This document shows positions 17,625 to 26,400 of a stretch of DNA of 64,000 nt, one piece after another. Origin of the DNA: Colwellia sp. (lineage in GTDB: Bacteria > Pseudomonadota > Gammaproteobacteria > Enterobacterales > Alteromonadaceae); assembly GCA_013215655.1 (NCBI GenBank), contig JABSOX010000026.1, positions 1 to 64,000 on the forward strand, in the 5' to 3' direction. The notes beneath the pieces are model-generated. The model ran no database searches and was not told the DNA's origin. It worked only from the letters and a program-made list of their open reading frames with translations. A program made the translations under genes and the position numbers. Position 1 is the first letter of the stretch. Each line of letters opens with the position of its first letter.

Positions 17625-19361
17625 ATGATAAAAGACAGACGTAGTACAGGGTTCAATCCACTATTCTTAAACTCCAAGACACTAACAATAGCCATGCTAC
17701 TGATGGTGGTTAGTATTGTGGTAACTTACATATATGTCCTAAAAATATCAGAAAATTCTGCAAACGAGTATTCAATATCAGGTGCACAACGATATTTAGA
17801 AGCCTTGGCATCATTTCGCACGCTATATACTTCCGAAGTCATCAATACCATCACCAAAGCAGAAGGTAAATTGTTAACAGTAACTCATGATTATAAGAAT
17901 ATTAAAAATGCTATCCCGCTTCCTGCGACTTTAAGTATGGCCTTGGGTGAAGAAATAGGTAAATTCCAGTCAGGAGCTAAAACCGCTTTATATAGCCCGT
18001 TCCCTTTTCCATGGCGTATTCAAGAAAGTAAAAAAACATTTAGTGGTTCATTTGCTCAAGAAGCGTGGCAGAATCTTCTTCAAAAGCCAGATATCCCATA
18101 TTATCGATTTGAAGAAACTAACGATAAAAAATATATTCGCTACGCGGTTGCTGACATAATGCGCCCGAGCTGCATTGAGTGTCACAATAATCATCCAGAC
18201 ACACCTAAGAATGATTGGAAAGTCGGAGATGTGCGCGGCATTATCGAAGTATTATTACCCGTTAGTATCGCCGAAAATCAGAACCAGTCATCATTACAAA
18301 AAACCTTTATTCTCTTGTCTAGTTTTCTATTAGTTCTATTTTTTGTTTTATTCTTATTTATCGCACGTATAAAGCAAAGAGAGAGAGAGCTTAAAAAATA
18401 CAACGAGCTACTCGTTATCCAAGGAGGTGATTTAGTCATTGCCAACCTCGAAATTGATGCAGCAAAAAAAGAAATAAATAATTATGCGATGGAATTAGAG
18501 GAAAAAATAGAGTTACGCACTAAGCAACTAAAAGAACAGCAACAGCAACTAGTACAGTCAGAAAAATTTGCTTCAATAGGAGTATTGGCGGCAGGAGTTG
18601 CCCATGAAATCAATAACCCTACAGGTTTTGTAAAAAGCAACATTCATGTACTGACTGAATATATAACCGCCATACAGCTAATCCTACAACACTATAGCGA
18701 ATTAGAGGGAAATATAAATCAATCAGATAAGCAAGGAACAATAGAATGTCTACAAACAATACGAAAATTAAAATCAACACATAATTTCGATTATATACAG
18801 TCTGATATTATTACACTGTTACACGAATCAAGTAAGGGTGTAGATAGGATAATGGGAATAGTGCAAGATCTAAAAAAAGTTGCATATGTCGGAAATAATG
18901 AATTTACTAGAGTGGATTTAAAAGCAGATGTCATTGAACCCGCCCTACACTTAGTCTGGCACGAGTTAAAATATAAGTGTCACTTAACAAAATCTTTGTC
19001 AGAACTCCCTTTATATGCCTGTCTCCCCAATGAATTAAGTCAGGTGATTATCAATTTATTAATGAATGCAAACGATGCTATTACGGACAAAGGTGAAATC
19101 ACTATCACCTGTGCAGTTAAAAACTCAAACATAATAATATCTATAGCGGACAATGGTTCTGGTATTTCAACCGAAAATATAACTAAAGTGTTTGATCCTT
19201 TCTTTACCACCAAAGGAATCGGTACAGGAACAGGACTTGGACTATCTATTTCTAATGGTATAATTAAAAGCCATGGCGGAGCATTATTTGTTGAAAGCCA
19301 ATTGGGGGCAGGTAGCGTTTTCACCATAAGATTACCATTGCCCACCTCAATGCATTTTTAA
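17625..19361 (+). CDS. Sensor histidine kinase with Tll0287-like (DUF3365) c-heme domain
   Basis: A 578-residue membrane kinase. The first helix is at about 18-40, and the periplasmic domain (about 45-215) resembles the Tll0287-like/DUF3365 family. It holds one CIECH motif (CxxCH, about residue 186), the attachment site for c-type haem, in a MRPSCIECHNNHP context. A second helix (about 225-248) leads to a coiled coil, then HisKA (AAGVAHEINNPTGF, His327) and HATPase (NLLMNANDAI, IADNGSGI, GTGTGLGLSISNGI). Bound haem could make it a redox, NO or O2 sensor; this is inferred. It begins a same-strand set with a receiver protein, a porin-like protein, an FMN_bind-like protein and another kinase. 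Confidence 0.85.
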   Translation: MIKDRRSTGFNPLFLNSKTLTIAMLLMVVSIVVTYIYVLKISENSANEYSISGAQRYLEALASFRTLYTSEVINTITKAEGKLLTVTHDYKNIKNAIPLPATLSMALGEEIGKFQSGAKTALYSPFPFPWRIQESKKTFSGSFAQEAWQNLLQKPDIPYYRFEETNDKKYIRYAVADIMRPSCIECHNNHPDTPKNDWKVGDVRGIIEVLLPVSIAENQNQSSLQKTFILLSSFLLVLFFVLFLFIARIKQRERELKKYNELLVIQGGDLVIANLEIDAAKKEINNYAMELEEKIELRTKQLKEQQQQLVQSEKFASIGVLAAGVAHEINNPTGFVKSNIHVLTEYITAIQLILQHYSELEGNINQSDKQGTIECLQTIRKLKSTHNFDYIQSDIITLLHESSKGVDRIMGIVQDLKKVAYVGNNEFTRVDLKADVIEPALHLVWHELKYKCHLTKSLSELPLYACLPNELSQVIINLLMNANDAITDKGEITITCAVKNSNIIISIADNGSGISTENITKVFDPFFTTKGIGTGTGLGLSISNGIIKSHGGALFVESQLGAGSVFTIRLPLPTSMHF

Positions 19362-19621
19362 TTAGGCTTTGCGTCGCATTTTGCGATTATTCCTATTTTG
19401 CACAGCAAAAATTTAATTATCTGTATAGATATTTATCTCTTAGCCAATAGCCTATCCCTACTAGAGACAAATCCTATCGAATGATTGTCAACTGGTATAT
19501 CAATTGCAACTCTGGAAATTAGTTACCTGCTCGTAAGTTTTGAACCACTTGCAGTCCTACACTCAATATACCGGTTGATAACTTAAGTAGCCTGATATAA
19601 CCGATCATTAAGGAGGTATTC

Positions 19622-20488
19622 ATGTTGCCACTTAAAAACATTCTCATTGTTGATGATGAAGTTGGTGTTAGACAAACGCTTATTCGAGGAATACAACGCA
19701 AATTCAACAAAATTAAAAAATTAGTAACGATCACCGAAGCTAGCAATGGCAAAGAAGCAATACAGCTAGCCAAAGATTTTCCTCCCGATTTGATACTAAT
19801 GGATATACGTATGCCTATTATGGACGGCCTCAAAGCTTGTCGTATTTTACGACGTGACAGCAAATTTGCCGCGACTACAATCATAATGCTGACTTGTGAG
19901 ATCACAGAAGAAAGTGCGGGTCTATTATCAGGTGCTGACGATTATGTCATTAAGCCATTCAATATTAATACCTTGTTGATTCGTATTGAGCGAGGTTTAT
20001 TTAAGTCATCATCGGCCCTCGGTGCAGCGATTGCAAATATTGACGAGGTATTATCAAAAGAGTTTTTTTTGTCGACAGAATTACATTTTGAGATTGCTAG
20101 AGCGCAGCGTTACCGACACCCTTTAAGCATCCTGATGATTAAGGTTGAAACGCATGATAGAGAGCAATCGAGCCAAGAAACTCAGTGCGAAATAGAAAAA
20201 ATATTAAAGCGAAGATCATCAGATAAAATCATAAGGTGGGATTCAAATACCTATGCTCTTTTACTCTCTGAAACGAATTCTGATGATGCTGCCCTATTAG
20301 CTAAGCGTATATCTTGGCATTTAGAAAATAGTACTAAGTTTTTACGACCTTGTGTTGGCATTGCTAATTTAGAAGATACGCTAAGTGACGATTTGATCGG
20401 CAATGCAGAATCTTCTTTAAATGAAGCCGTACGCACTGGCAACATCATCTTAAATAGACATCCTGTGCATTACGAATCGTTAAACTAA
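19622..20488 (+). CDS. Response regulator with degenerate GGDEF-like output domain
   Basis: Residues 1-125 form a receiver: ILIVDDEVGVRQTL, phospho-acceptor D61 in LILMDIRMPIMDG, and YVIKPFN. Residues about 140-288 keep a GGDEF-like pattern (FEIARAQRYRHPLSILMIKVE at the first strand, then CVGIANLED), but the signature loop reads RWDSNTYALLL where RxGGDEF is expected. It therefore should not make c-di-GMP and may act as a binding or scaffold output. The ribosome binding site is a strong AAGGAGGT. It follows the haem-domain kinase by 260 bp and precedes the porin-like gene by about 15 bp. Confidence 0.85.
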   Translation: MLPLKNILIVDDEVGVRQTLIRGIQRKFNKIKKLVTITEASNGKEAIQLAKDFPPDLILMDIRMPIMDGLKACRILRRDSKFAATTIIMLTCEITEESAGLLSGADDYVIKPFNINTLLIRIERGLFKSSSALGAAIANIDEVLSKEFFLSTELHFEIARAQRYRHPLSILMIKVETHDREQSSQETQCEIEKILKRRSSDKIIRWDSNTYALLLSETNSDDAALLAKRISWHLENSTKFLRPCVGIANLEDTLSDDLIGNAESSLNEAVRTGNIILNRHPVHYESLN

Positions 20489-20503
20489 AAAATAGGAATA
20501 GTG

Positions 20504-21481
20504 ATGAAGCTTTTATTTTTAACGCTATATTTACTGCTTTCTACTTCGGCAGATGCAGACATTACCGATAACTTAAGGTGGAGTCTCGATGCAAGTGCCC
20601 GTATCAATGTGAATAATGCAACAAATAATACCAGTGGTATTTATGCTCTTGGATTAGATACCCATAAGGTATTTACTGGTCCTACCGGAGATATTGGTTA
20701 TACGGTAGCACAGTTGTATTTTACTAAACTATCAAACCATACACCTTTTCCTTGGATGTTTGATTCAAAAAATGACAGTGAATTTATCATTCGAGAAGCA
20801 CACGTCAATTACACTGCAGGACCTAGTTGGTTGCCCAATATTCGACTGGGCCATTTCACTTTTCCGTTTGGCTTGGAAGAGAGTATAGATACCAATGGTC
20901 GCCTACTCGACTACCACCATGGGAAGAATTTGGGTGCAAAATTAGATTGGGGACTAGGACTCAATAAAGTACTAAAACACCTTGAATATAGTATGAGTTA
21001 TACGCTAGGAGGCAAAGATAAACCTCAGTCGATTAATAATTCTTATGCTTTATCGGGGCGTATCGGCTCACTTAGCTTTCATGACTTTGTTATTGGATTT
21101 TCGTTTTTTGATGGTGAAATTGATAATATTAAGAGAAAGAAAGTAGCTATTGATTGGCAATATTATTGGGGTACTTGGGGGATTTTAGGTGAAATTGCTT
21201 TAGGAAAAGATAATAAGCAAAAATACCAATGGCAAAAAGAAAAAACTGCTCTGCTAGAATTAAACAAGACATCAATTAACGAACGTTTAAAATTATATAC
21301 ACAATATGTTTTTTTGGACCGAGAGCTGGAAATTGCTCCTCAAAGACTGATAAATATGGGACTCAGTTATCAATTGAATTCCAAATTAGAAGTCAGTATG
21401 TCTGCTCGTAAACAATTAACCACGCCTAAATCGGCTGAGAAAGAAGCCCTATTTAGACTTCAATTAAGGTTGAGGTATTAA
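20504..21481 (+). CDS. Porin-like outer-membrane beta-barrel protein
   Basis: A secreted protein of about 325 residues with signal peptide MKLLFLTLYLLLSTSADA and alternating aromatic/hydrophobic beta strands to the end, finishing with LFRLQLRLRY; a terminal aromatic residue is typical of outer-membrane barrels. Segments such as EFIIREAHVNYTAG followed by IRLGHFTFPFGLEES resemble phosphate-selective porin O/P-type proteins. GTG at 20501 is also possible, but AGGA sits six bases before the ATG at 20504. It sits directly between a receiver gene and a small periplasmic-protein gene (1-bp gap), so it is likely part of the same functional set. The channel substrate is unknown. Confidence 0.75.
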   Translation: MKLLFLTLYLLLSTSADADITDNLRWSLDASARINVNNATNNTSGIYALGLDTHKVFTGPTGDIGYTVAQLYFTKLSNHTPFPWMFDSKNDSEFIIREAHVNYTAGPSWLPNIRLGHFTFPFGLEESIDTNGRLLDYHHGKNLGAKLDWGLGLNKVLKHLEYSMSYTLGGKDKPQSINNSYALSGRIGSLSFHDFVIGFSFFDGEIDNIKRKKVAIDWQYYWGTWGILGEIALGKDNKQKYQWQKEKTALLELNKTSINERLKLYTQYVFLDRELEIAPQRLINMGLSYQLNSKLEVSMSARKQLTTPKSAEKEALFRLQLRLRY

Positions 21482-21482
21482 G

Positions 21483-22079
21483 ATGAAAACACTCATTACA
21501 TTGATATTGCTTATTTTATTTTCTCAAAGTACCAATGCCACTGCTTATTGCTCATTACGTGATCCGGTAGCTCAAATTGCGCAGCTTTTCCCTCAAAAAA
21601 CCAATCAGTTGTCTATAGTTAAAGAAGTAGATGACAGCATTCGAGCGCAGGTAAAGCGTGCACTTCCCAGCAACGATTTACATTTTAACGAATTGGGTAG
21701 ACACACCTTATATGTGGTGATGAAAGACAAGCAAGCGCTAGGTTATGTGCACGTCAGATCAGAACAAAGTAAATGGGGATTGGTTGAGATAATATGGGCG
21801 ATAGATAAAGATTTAACCATCCTAAATTTTGCTTTTCAACGCTGTCGAAGTCCTAAAAAGAAGATTATTAACGATGAATCTTTTAAAAATATATTTATTG
21901 GAAAAAACTTTAAAGAGTTAAAAGGGCTGTTAAGTAGTGATGGTATATCGGCTAATGAACTTGTGTTGGCTAAAGTACAAGATGCACCCGACTTAGTAAA
22001 TGTAGTACTGAGATGTGCACTAAAAACCTTGTTGATCACAGAGATCTTATGGGGAACTGACTTGGAGTCATTTAAGTAA
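21483..22079 (+). CDS. Secreted protein resembling FMN_bind domain
   Basis: A 198-residue protein with a signal peptide (residues 1-19, ending NATA) followed at once by YCSLRDP. The middle has a GYVHVRSEQSKWGLVEIIWA segment, then IDKDLTILNFAFQRCRSP, which resembles the FMN_bind fold of NqrC/RnfG (a G-y sheet followed by a D-x-D-l-x-I strand). The SGAT-type threonine motif for covalent FMN is not seen, so cofactor binding is doubtful. Its start lies one base after the porin-like gene, with GAGG seven bases upstream, so the two are surely co-transcribed. Function unknown; perhaps a periplasmic redox or ligand-binding partner of the flanking kinases. Confidence 0.5.
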   Translation: MKTLITLILLILFSQSTNATAYCSLRDPVAQIAQLFPQKTNQLSIVKEVDDSIRAQVKRALPSNDLHFNELGRHTLYVVMKDKQALGYVHVRSEQSKWGLVEIIWAIDKDLTILNFAFQRCRSPKKKIINDESFKNIFIGKNFKELKGLLSSDGISANELVLAKVQDAPDLVNVVLRCALKTLLITEILWGTDLESFK

Positions 22080-22137
22080 AAACGGTTATCAAGAGTAATT
22101 ATATGTAATAAAAAGCGAATAAATAGCGGACTGAGTT

Positions 22138-24066
22138 ATGAAAATTTCTAATTATAATCAGCTATTGGCAGTTTTGACGCTACTATCGGGGATGATTATC
22201 TTTGCGACACTGTGGAATCAATATCAAAAAGTCGAAGAGCTCTCTCGCGCCCATTTTGAATCAATATTAATGGTACAAACCGTTGACCACATGTTTACCA
22301 TGACTCAAATTTGGTTAACTACGCAAGATCTACTTTTCTCTGGTCAGCAAACTTATTTAATCAATGGTCTCGATGAGCAATCAGACCAACTTATCCAAAC
22401 CCTTTCTGCGATTGAAATGAAAGCTAATGACAGCAATACAGGTCATTTAGCCTATCAACTTATTATGGCGATAAAACAAAATGACGTAATAATGAATTCA
22501 TTTTCACAATTATCAATCAATGATATGAAAACTTGGCAATCTTCAATCGCCGAATCCGACAAAATCACCACCCACTACGTTGCTACTTTAGAGCAACTTT
22601 CTTCGCAAGTTTCAAAAGATCACACTTATTTGTCTAAGCAGTTAACCATTGCAACTAATCGCTTAACCATATTGACCTGGGTGGTCGTATCTTTGTACTT
22701 ATTATTAGTGCTACTGATAGTTTCATGGTTTAGCAAGTATATTGTAAAACCCATTGAAAACATTACTACATTGGCTCAACAATCTCAAAATACCAAGCAG
22801 CATATAGAGTTTAGGCAAGTAAATGCTCCGCAAGAAGTTATTACTTTATCTTCGGCTATTCAGAACTTTACCCAACGTATTACCATTGAAAAGCAAAAAG
22901 CGGAACAAGAACGTCTTAATGTGACTAAAGTAAATGAAAAAATAAACACCATAATGGATACTATTCCATGTTCATTGTTATTACTGAATGATAAAGGAAT
23001 AATAGAAGAATGTAATACTGAAACTGGGAAGCTACTTTCATCGTCTAAGGAGAGCATAGTTGGCAGAAATGTCGCTATTTTTTTACCCGCACTCGCCACA
23101 TTGGATGGCCAGTTCGATCAAGAAATGGCACTAAAAAGCAATGTCGAATCTTTGTTAGCACCCAATTTCGCCAATCCATATATAGAATTTTCAGGAAGAA
23201 GTATTGCTGTCGATAAAAACACTAACTATCTCATTACTATTAGTGATATTAATGAAAGAAAACACAATCAAGGAGCTCTATCGGCATTAACAGAGCAATT
23301 GGTTAATGCTGAAAAATTAGCTTCTATTGGTCGCTTATCCGCAGGTATCGCTCATGAAATTAATAATCCTGTTGGCTATATTCGTAGCAACATTGACGTT
23401 TTAGACGGTTATTTACAACCCTTGCTGACCTATATAAAACTTGTAAATTGTGATGATACAAACGCAGCAGCACAAGAACTCTATGAGCAAGAAGATCTCG
23501 ACTTCGTTATCAAAGATATCGACCCCTTAGTAGCATCAACTTTAGAAGGAACGATTAGAATAGCAAAAATTATAAAAGATTTAGGTAATTATGCTCATGT
23601 TGACAATGAGGAGCCTGAACCAATTTTTATTGATGATATAATTGAAAAAAGCCTCACTCTTGCTACCAACGAACTCAAATACAAAGTAACAATTATTAAG
23701 TGCTTAAACGCGAACGTAGAAGTTATGGGCTTTCCACAGAAGCTATTGCAAGTATTTATAAATATACTGGTAAATGCAGCTCATGCCATTGAAAAACAAG
23801 GTGAAGTACTGATAAATTCGAGCATTGAACAGCACCAAGTAAAAATAAGTTTTGAGGATAATGGTGCAGGTATAGCTGAAGAACATTTAAAAAATATTTT
23901 TGACCCTTTTTTTACCACTAAACCTGTTGGTAAAGGAACAGGTTTAGGGTTGCATATCGTCAGATCTATTATCGAAAATCATCACGGGCGTATTAATGTC
24001 CGCTCACTAAAAGATAAGGGCAGCACTTTTGACATATTCTTACCGATTCGCAATACCAACACTTAA
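22138..24066 (+). CDS. Membrane sensor histidine kinase with HAMP and PAS domains
   Basis: A 642-residue kinase. Membrane helix 1 is at about 8-27. The periplasmic helical region (about 30-175) is of four-helix-bundle type. Helix 2 is at about 180-202, followed by HAMP (YIVKPIENITTLAQQ). A coiled linker and a PAS-like domain (about 265-375; IPCSLLLLNDKGIIEECN) lead to HisKA (SAGIAHEINNPVGYI, His406) and HATPase (NILVNAAHAIEKQG, FEDNGAGI, GKGTGLGLHIVRSI). The H-box is close to that of the haem-domain kinase at 17625, so both could phosphorylate the receiver protein at 19622. It lies 58 bp after the FMN_bind-like gene. Confidence 0.9.
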   Translation: MKISNYNQLLAVLTLLSGMIIFATLWNQYQKVEELSRAHFESILMVQTVDHMFTMTQIWLTTQDLLFSGQQTYLINGLDEQSDQLIQTLSAIEMKANDSNTGHLAYQLIMAIKQNDVIMNSFSQLSINDMKTWQSSIAESDKITTHYVATLEQLSSQVSKDHTYLSKQLTIATNRLTILTWVVVSLYLLLVLLIVSWFSKYIVKPIENITTLAQQSQNTKQHIEFRQVNAPQEVITLSSAIQNFTQRITIEKQKAEQERLNVTKVNEKINTIMDTIPCSLLLLNDKGIIEECNTETGKLLSSSKESIVGRNVAIFLPALATLDGQFDQEMALKSNVESLLAPNFANPYIEFSGRSIAVDKNTNYLITISDINERKHNQGALSALTEQLVNAEKLASIGRLSAGIAHEINNPVGYIRSNIDVLDGYLQPLLTYIKLVNCDDTNAAAQELYEQEDLDFVIKDIDPLVASTLEGTIRIAKIIKDLGNYAHVDNEEPEPIFIDDIIEKSLTLATNELKYKVTIIKCLNANVEVMGFPQKLLQVFINILVNAAHAIEKQGEVLINSSIEQHQVKISFEDNGAGIAEEHLKNIFDPFFTTKPVGKGTGLGLHIVRSIIENHHGRINVRSLKDKGSTFDIFLPIRNTNT

Positions 24067-24366
24067 TGATGCTGTTGAGCGCTCATTCACATATTTTGCG
24101 ACTAAAAATGCTACGTCAAGTTTTGAGTAACACTGTTAAGTTTAAAATTATCTGTCAATAATATTCAAAAACAAGTGAAATTTCGTAATTTATAAAGTTA
24201 AAAGCACTTACGCAAAGCATCTTAAGCAAGGCGATAATATCGAATTAAAGTGAAATACGGATCGAGAGGTAATGCTATTTATTCTGTTATGAGTATTGAA
24301 AAAAAAACTGGTCTAGCCGACAATGTCATTAGCATTTTTGTACATCACATCTATAAGTGAACTCTC

Positions 24367-26400
24367 ATGGTAAAAATATTTTTCAAGCTATTCTTTGTTT
24401 TTGGTTTATTGGTTAATTTAACCGTTCATGCAGCAACCACGGTTAATGATCAAAATATCTTCAAAAGTAAATTTGATCAAAATGTAATAGCTAACATGAC
24501 CAATGAGGTTGCAATTTATATTGTTTATTTTGGTAATGACACAAATATTACACTAGTAAATAAAAACTCCATTTCCAGCCAAAAAAGTACTCCTTATTTA
24601 TCTGTACAAGCGCAACAGCAGAAAAAGATATCTTCACACCGTAGCAATATTCTTTCCACAATAGCACCTGAAAATTATCAACTTATCCGAAGTTACAAAA
24701 CTGTGCCAGCAATAGTCATTCGAGCTTCGGCAGCCTCTATTAGGCAACTTGCTAAATCACCTTTAGTGCACAAAATTGGTTTAGATAACAGTGGTGGTAG
24801 TGGTCACCTCAATGATGCTATTCCACAAACCAATATTGATTTAGTTAAAGCACTGCCTTTATCAGGTAATGGAATTGAAGTCGCTATTATTGATTCAGGA
24901 CTTGATCAAGACCATCCTGACTTTGCCGACAGAGTTGCCTCTCAAGAATGTTTTTCGAGTGATTGTGATACCTCTATTTATGATCAGAATGGTCATGGCA
25001 CCAATGTCGCGGGTATTATTGCAGGAGCAGGAAACATTGCACCACAAGGTGGTGCACCTGCAGTTACTTTACACATACTTAAAATATTAGATGCCGATAA
25101 CAATTTTGACTCATCCTCACAAGTGGTATCAGCCCTTGATCACATCATCACCGAATTACCTAATGTAAAAATCGTTAATATGAGCATTGGCACTAGCCAA
25201 TTATTTACGTCAGCATGCGATGATAGCACTAGTTGGACACTATCTTTAGCCAGCGCAGTTAATCAACTTCACGCTAGAGGTGTCACCTTATTTTCTTCTT
25301 CAGGCAACGAAGGTGACAACACAGCGATCACTGCTCCTGCATGTTTAAGCAACGTTATTGCCGTTGGAGCAACATGGGATAACCGTATCAGTAGCTATAC
25401 CGGGTTTTGCAATGAACCATCCCCCACGGCAGGTGAGATAACCTGTTTTAGTAATAGCAGTGAAAACGTTGATATTGTTGCCCCCGGTGCATTAATGACG
25501 GCAACAGGTCGTAATCACGGCATATCAAATTATGCTGGAACTTCCATGGCATCACCTTTGGTGGCCTCATGTGCCGCATTACTGCGTCAGGCAAGACCAA
25601 ACTTAACCCCCACAGAATTACGTAGAGCATTAGTGGAAAACGGCAGTGCTATGGTTTCTGATAGTGAAGGTCGTAACTTCCCCAGCCTAGACTGCCAGCA
25701 AGCTTATGATGCACTACCTATTGATGAAGCTCCCGTATTAACACACATATCACCAGAAGCTTCACACACAACAACGCAACCAACAGTGCTATTTTCTCTA
25801 AGCGCTCAAGATGATGAAGATGGGGATATCAGCTCACAAGTAACCTGGTGGATTAACAATGTTGAAGCTGATGGAACTGGTGCTGATTTTGAGTACATAT
25901 TTGCAATTGGTGATTACACTGTTATAGCAAAAGTAGTTGATAGTGCAAGCAATGAAACGACCTTAGAATGGCAAATTTCAATAATATCTCTTCCAACTCT
26001 GCCACCAGAAATTATCATTAGCTCTCCGGTCGATGATAGCCAATACGATTCAGGGCAAGAAGTGAGTTTTAGTGCAACAGCAACAGATCAGAATGATGGT
26101 GATATTAGCACGGATATTCAGTGGCTATTTAATAATGAAGTAATCGTACAAGCGATAAGTTTTAGTAAAATTTTTGAAGCTGGTACACATACCATTATAG
26201 CTCGAGTACAAAATTCAATTGAAATGACTTCACAGGCTCAAGTCACTTTTACGGTAAGTGAACCTTTACCTCCAGTAGTAACGCCGCCCGTAGTAAGTCC
26301 TCCACAGAGCAACTCAGGCGGTGGAGTAATGGGTATGGGTTTAATACTGTTATTACTTATTCGCTTTGTGCAGCGTCAGATTTTTTCAAAAAAGTCTTAA
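24367..26400 (+). CDS. Subtilisin-like (S8) secreted protease with GlyGly-CTERM-like tail
   Basis: A 677-residue exported serine protease. Signal peptide at 1-22; an inhibitor-I9-like propeptide region at about 45-140; an S8 catalytic domain at about 160-450 with Asp176 (AIIDSGLDQDH), His210 (NGHGTNVAG) and Ser393 (GTSMASP). Two Ig/PKD-like repeats follow (about 460-545 and 555-640), each with a DGDIS motif. A proline-rich linker leads to a C-terminal SGGG motif, a hydrophobic stretch and basic residues, the pattern of GlyGly-CTERM signals that rhombosortase cleaves in type II secretion organisms. The last 44 bp overlap the convergent hydrolase gene. Confidence 0.9.
   Translation: MVKIFFKLFFVFGLLVNLTVHAATTVNDQNIFKSKFDQNVIANMTNEVAIYIVYFGNDTNITLVNKNSISSQKSTPYLSVQAQQQKKISSHRSNILSTIAPENYQLIRSYKTVPAIVIRASAASIRQLAKSPLVHKIGLDNSGGSGHLNDAIPQTNIDLVKALPLSGNGIEVAIIDSGLDQDHPDFADRVASQECFSSDCDTSIYDQNGHGTNVAGIIAGAGNIAPQGGAPAVTLHILKILDADNNFDSSSQVVSALDHIITELPNVKIVNMSIGTSQLFTSACDDSTSWTLSLASAVNQLHARGVTLFSSSGNEGDNTAITAPACLSNVIAVGATWDNRISSYTGFCNEPSPTAGEITCFSNSSENVDIVAPGALMTATGRNHGISNYAGTSMASPLVASCAALLRQARPNLTPTELRRALVENGSAMVSDSEGRNFPSLDCQQAYDALPIDEAPVLTHISPEASHTTTQPTVLFSLSAQDDEDGDISSQVTWWINNVEADGTGADFEYIFAIGDYTVIAKVVDSASNETTLEWQISIISLPTLPPEIIISSPVDDSQYDSGQEVSFSATATDQNDGDISTDIQWLFNNEVIVQAISFSKIFEAGTHTIIARVQNSIEMTSQAQVTFTVSEPLPPVVTPPVVSPPQSNSGGGVMGMGLILLLLIRFVQRQIFSKKS

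Noticed and set aside
19519-19905. 128-codon ORF antisense to the receiver gene
   Set aside because: It overlaps the receiver domain, whose motifs are unambiguous on the plus strand. The antisense protein shows no family features.
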